Shown piece after piece: positions 62,220 through 64,000 of a stretch of 64,000 nucleotides of DNA. The notes beneath the pieces were generated by a model that was not told the origin of the DNA, made no database searches, and worked only from the letters and a program-made list of their open reading frames with translations. The stretch spans positions 9,606,268-9,670,267 of the forward strand of contig NC_067206.1 of assembly GCF_026262505.1 (NCBI RefSeq), given 5' to 3'. The position numbers and the translations under genes were made by a program. Origin of the DNA: Trichomonas vaginalis G3 (lineage: Eukaryota > Parabasalia > Trichomonadida > Trichomonadidae). Position 1 is the first letter of the stretch. Every line of letters begins with the position of its first letter.

Positions 62220-62395
62220 TGGATAACGTAGATTTAAAAATTTTAATTGCTGATTTAGTATTTAATCAAAATTTTCTTGATTATTATGATTTAAAAGCAT
62301 ATCTCCAAAAATATGATAACAATATAACGGGTGATGATATGGAATATTATTATTCATATTATAAAAATGAAGTTTTGAAATATCATGATAGAATA
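62220..62395 (+). pseudogene. 97-residue accessory gene part, copy in B
   Basis: Opens MDNVDLKILIADLVFNQNF and keeps NNITGDDMEYYYSYYKNEVL, matching 25790-26083, until the element's sequence ends. It marks the right limit of Polinton B in this window. Confidence 0.7.
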
Positions 62396-62399
62396 TAGA

Positions 62400-62974
62400 T
62401 CCGTATTTTTCCCAAGTGAGCGGGGTATCTCCAATCCCAGCCCTATCGTCCTCCCAGTGTCAGTTTTCAATATAAAATCCAAAATTTTTTTTGAAAATAA
62501 AAATTTCGAGAAATTTTTCTGATTTTTTTTCTTTGATTTTAATAATTCAAAATAAATTTGGGAGTAAAAAAACACTATTTAATGAAATTCATATGAGTGA
62601 ATGTGGATAAATACTCTCAAAACATACAATTTATCTATTTTTTCTTTATATTATCAACTAATTAGTGATAATTTTTTTTGGATCAGATTTTTTTTCATTA
62701 AAAACATAATATATAACACAACAATGATGCACACATACGTATCTACACATCAAAATATAAAGCTTGTTTTGGTCTGGGCATCCCAACCCAAAATTCTTTA
62801 AAAATTGAATAAAATTGAATACTTGGGGCTGGGATACCCATCCCAAACCGAATTGAATTTTTTGAATTAAAGAATATATTTATGTATTTATAATATACAT
62901 GTGATGTCTATAAAAAATACTAAATTCTAAAAAAAATTCAATTTATTCAAAACGTATACTAAGTGATCACTTCA
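62400..62974. other. Non-coding sequence right of Polinton B
   Basis: AT-rich with scattered GC-rich words (CCAAGTGAGCGGGG, AATCCCAGCCC, GGTCTGGGCATCCCAACCC, TTGGGGCTGGGATACCC). The last two are mutually inverted around an AT-rich centre (about 62771-62856), another large imperfect hairpin. No gene seen. Confidence 0.5.
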
Positions 62975-63713
62975 TTAGTAGGATCAGCAATCCTACTAAA
63001 TGGTGAGAACGCCACTAACTAAAAAGGGAGTCCTTGGAGCTCTTGATCTCTTGTCAGTAGAGTTCATAATGAGGCATGGCATCTACTGATTAGAGATCAG
63101 AGCAATCCTACCTTACCTTCAGGAGCTACAAAGCTCCTAATCGTTACGAGAGGGAGCCTTGGAGCTCCTGAAGCTCATCAGCAGAGGCTATTTACCATTT
63201 GGGCCTCTTCTGATGAAAGATGCGAAACACGTCTACGAACCAGGAGCTTCAAAGCTTCTAATCCTTACTAAAGGGAGCTTTGGAGCTCCTGAGTCTCCAT
63301 CAACAGAGTCCCAGATGGTAAATGTCCTTTGCTGATGAAAGATGCGAAACACATCTACGAACCAGGAGCTCCAAAGCTCCTAATCCTTACGAAAGGGAGC
63401 TTTGGAGCTCCTGAAACTCCTTTTACTATAAAATAGGACAGTTTTCTTCTGAGGTTCTCATCAAATCTAAGACTTCAGAAGAAAGCTGTCCTATCAATGT
63501 ATACTTACACTCTCATGGACTACAAGTGTACAATTTTAAGGCAGAGATTATCCGAGGCCTCTCATCAAATGAGGGACCTCGGATAATCTCTACCTTAAGT
63601 AGTCAAATAACTTTTCTCACTATTTAGGAACAAAAGAACAAGAGTTGGAGTACTTTAAGGCAAGATTCTTCCGAAATCTCTCATCGAATGAGAGACTTCG
63701 GAAGGACCTTGCC
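62975..63713. repeat. Array of hairpins and GGAGCT-rich inverted repeats
   Basis: Clear hairpins: 62975-62999 (TTAGTAGGAT/ATCCTACTAA), 63433-63494, 63538-63596 and 63657-63713. The last three have 20-25 base imperfect stems and a related loop, CTCATCAAAT or CTCATCGAATGAG. Between them (63030-63420) GGAGCTCC and AGGAGCTTTGGAGCTCCT motifs form more inverted repeats, and a ~122 base direct repeat (GATGAAAGATGCGAAACACR at 63212 and 63334) is present. More GC-rich than the rest of the window; no protein frame. Confidence 0.75.
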
Positions 63714-64000
63714 AAATCCTTGAAAGCCAATATCCTTGGAACTGAGCTAGAACCAGGGAGAAGTAGCATACTATAGAGCACGATAGTAATCTCGGAAATG
63801 CTTATATCGCCCCAAGCACAATATTTAAGAAGTCTAACTCATATATACAAGAAGTCAGGCTGAATAGATATTGTGCATATGGTTTGCAGAACTCTCATGA
63901 TATTTAAAATTCATGTTATCCCAAAAAGGTGACACTTTGGGTGTATCGTCCATCCCAGGGATGCAAAAATCACATCACCTTGGATCTATATGATAGAATA
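63714..64000. other. Non-coding right edge
   Basis: No open frame or known RNA gene seen; includes another inverted pair of CCC/GGG words around GTTATCCCAAAAAGGTGACA. The unit may continue beyond the window. Confidence 0.4.

Larger units (their letters stand above)
56782..62395. mobile_element. Polinton/Maverick B, shortened copy (5.6 kb)
   Basis: Begins AGTAGTAGGATAGGAAGGGT, a variant of the A terminus, and includes the palindrome region, remnants of the outer genes, the EF-hand-like accessory region, the polymerase region and the start of the 97-residue accessory gene. There it passes abruptly into unrelated sequence. Capsid, ATPase, fibre and integrase parts are absent and no second inverted repeat is seen in the window. 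It is inverted relative to A. Its outer end combines sequences that in A lie near both termini, so it is a rearranged, shortened copy. Broken in about five places. Very close to A, hence young. Confidence 0.85.

Noticed and set aside
62354-62846. Short frames right of Polinton B
   Set aside because: Low-complexity Phe/Lys/Asn frames in AT-rich DNA, overlapping on both strands.
62975-63713. rRNA or other classical structured RNA gene
   Set aside because: No recognisable rRNA, snRNA or RNase P segments; stems are separate hairpins rather than one known fold.

Overview
The window is strongly AT-rich, its protein genes show no visible introns, and many genes start a few bases downstream of a TCA(C/T)(T/A)-type initiator (for example TCATTTTTTAATG). 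Together with Polinton/Maverick, Mutator-like (MULE) and Kolobok transposons, KilA-N genes and right-handed beta-helix surface proteins, this points to a trichomonad (parabasalid) nuclear genome. Trichomonas vaginalis or a close relative is most likely; the species call is an inference.

Layout. 1-8,000: host genes (a cytosolic carboxypeptidase running off the left edge, two small unknown proteins, an acidic disordered protein, a karyopherin-like protein). 8,200-14,100: a decayed ankyrin-repeat locus made of ankyrin coding blocks set in a ~36 bp minisatellite and interrupted by a 2.5 kb MULE. 14,320-39,884: a Polinton ('A', 25.6 kb) with 417 bp terminal inverted repeats and a 6 bp target duplication AATATA. 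It carries capsid, packaging ATPase, tail-fibre-like, integrase, family B polymerase and accessory genes. Three other units sit inside it: a 1.3 kb inverted-repeat unit with a KilA-N gene and a tRNA-like sequence, a 2.4 kb Kolobok transposon (TTAA duplication) within the polymerase gene, and a 5.5 kb MULE carrying an extra HEAT-like gene. A has about ten reading-frame breaks besides the insertions.

39,885-56,646: conserved host genes (Tubby-domain protein, eIF3b, an RRM protein, SMC3, a coiled-coil protein), three related or adjacent beta-helix surface-protein loci with recent duplications, and a multi-pass membrane protein. 56,782-62,395: a shortened second Polinton ('B') closely matching the replicative end of A and lacking the Kolobok, so it preserves the empty TTAA site. 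62,400-64,000: no genes seen; a set of large hairpins and GGAGCT-rich inverted repeats.

The most unusual signals are the KilA-N/tRNA-like inverted-repeat unit, an HNH/endonuclease VII-like zinc motif inside the Polinton polymerase region in both copies, a phage-type fibre tip in a eukaryotic Polinton, a Polinton-specific AT motif before its genes that differs from the host initiator, and the hairpin array at the right edge. All assignments come from reading motifs by eye; no database search was run.
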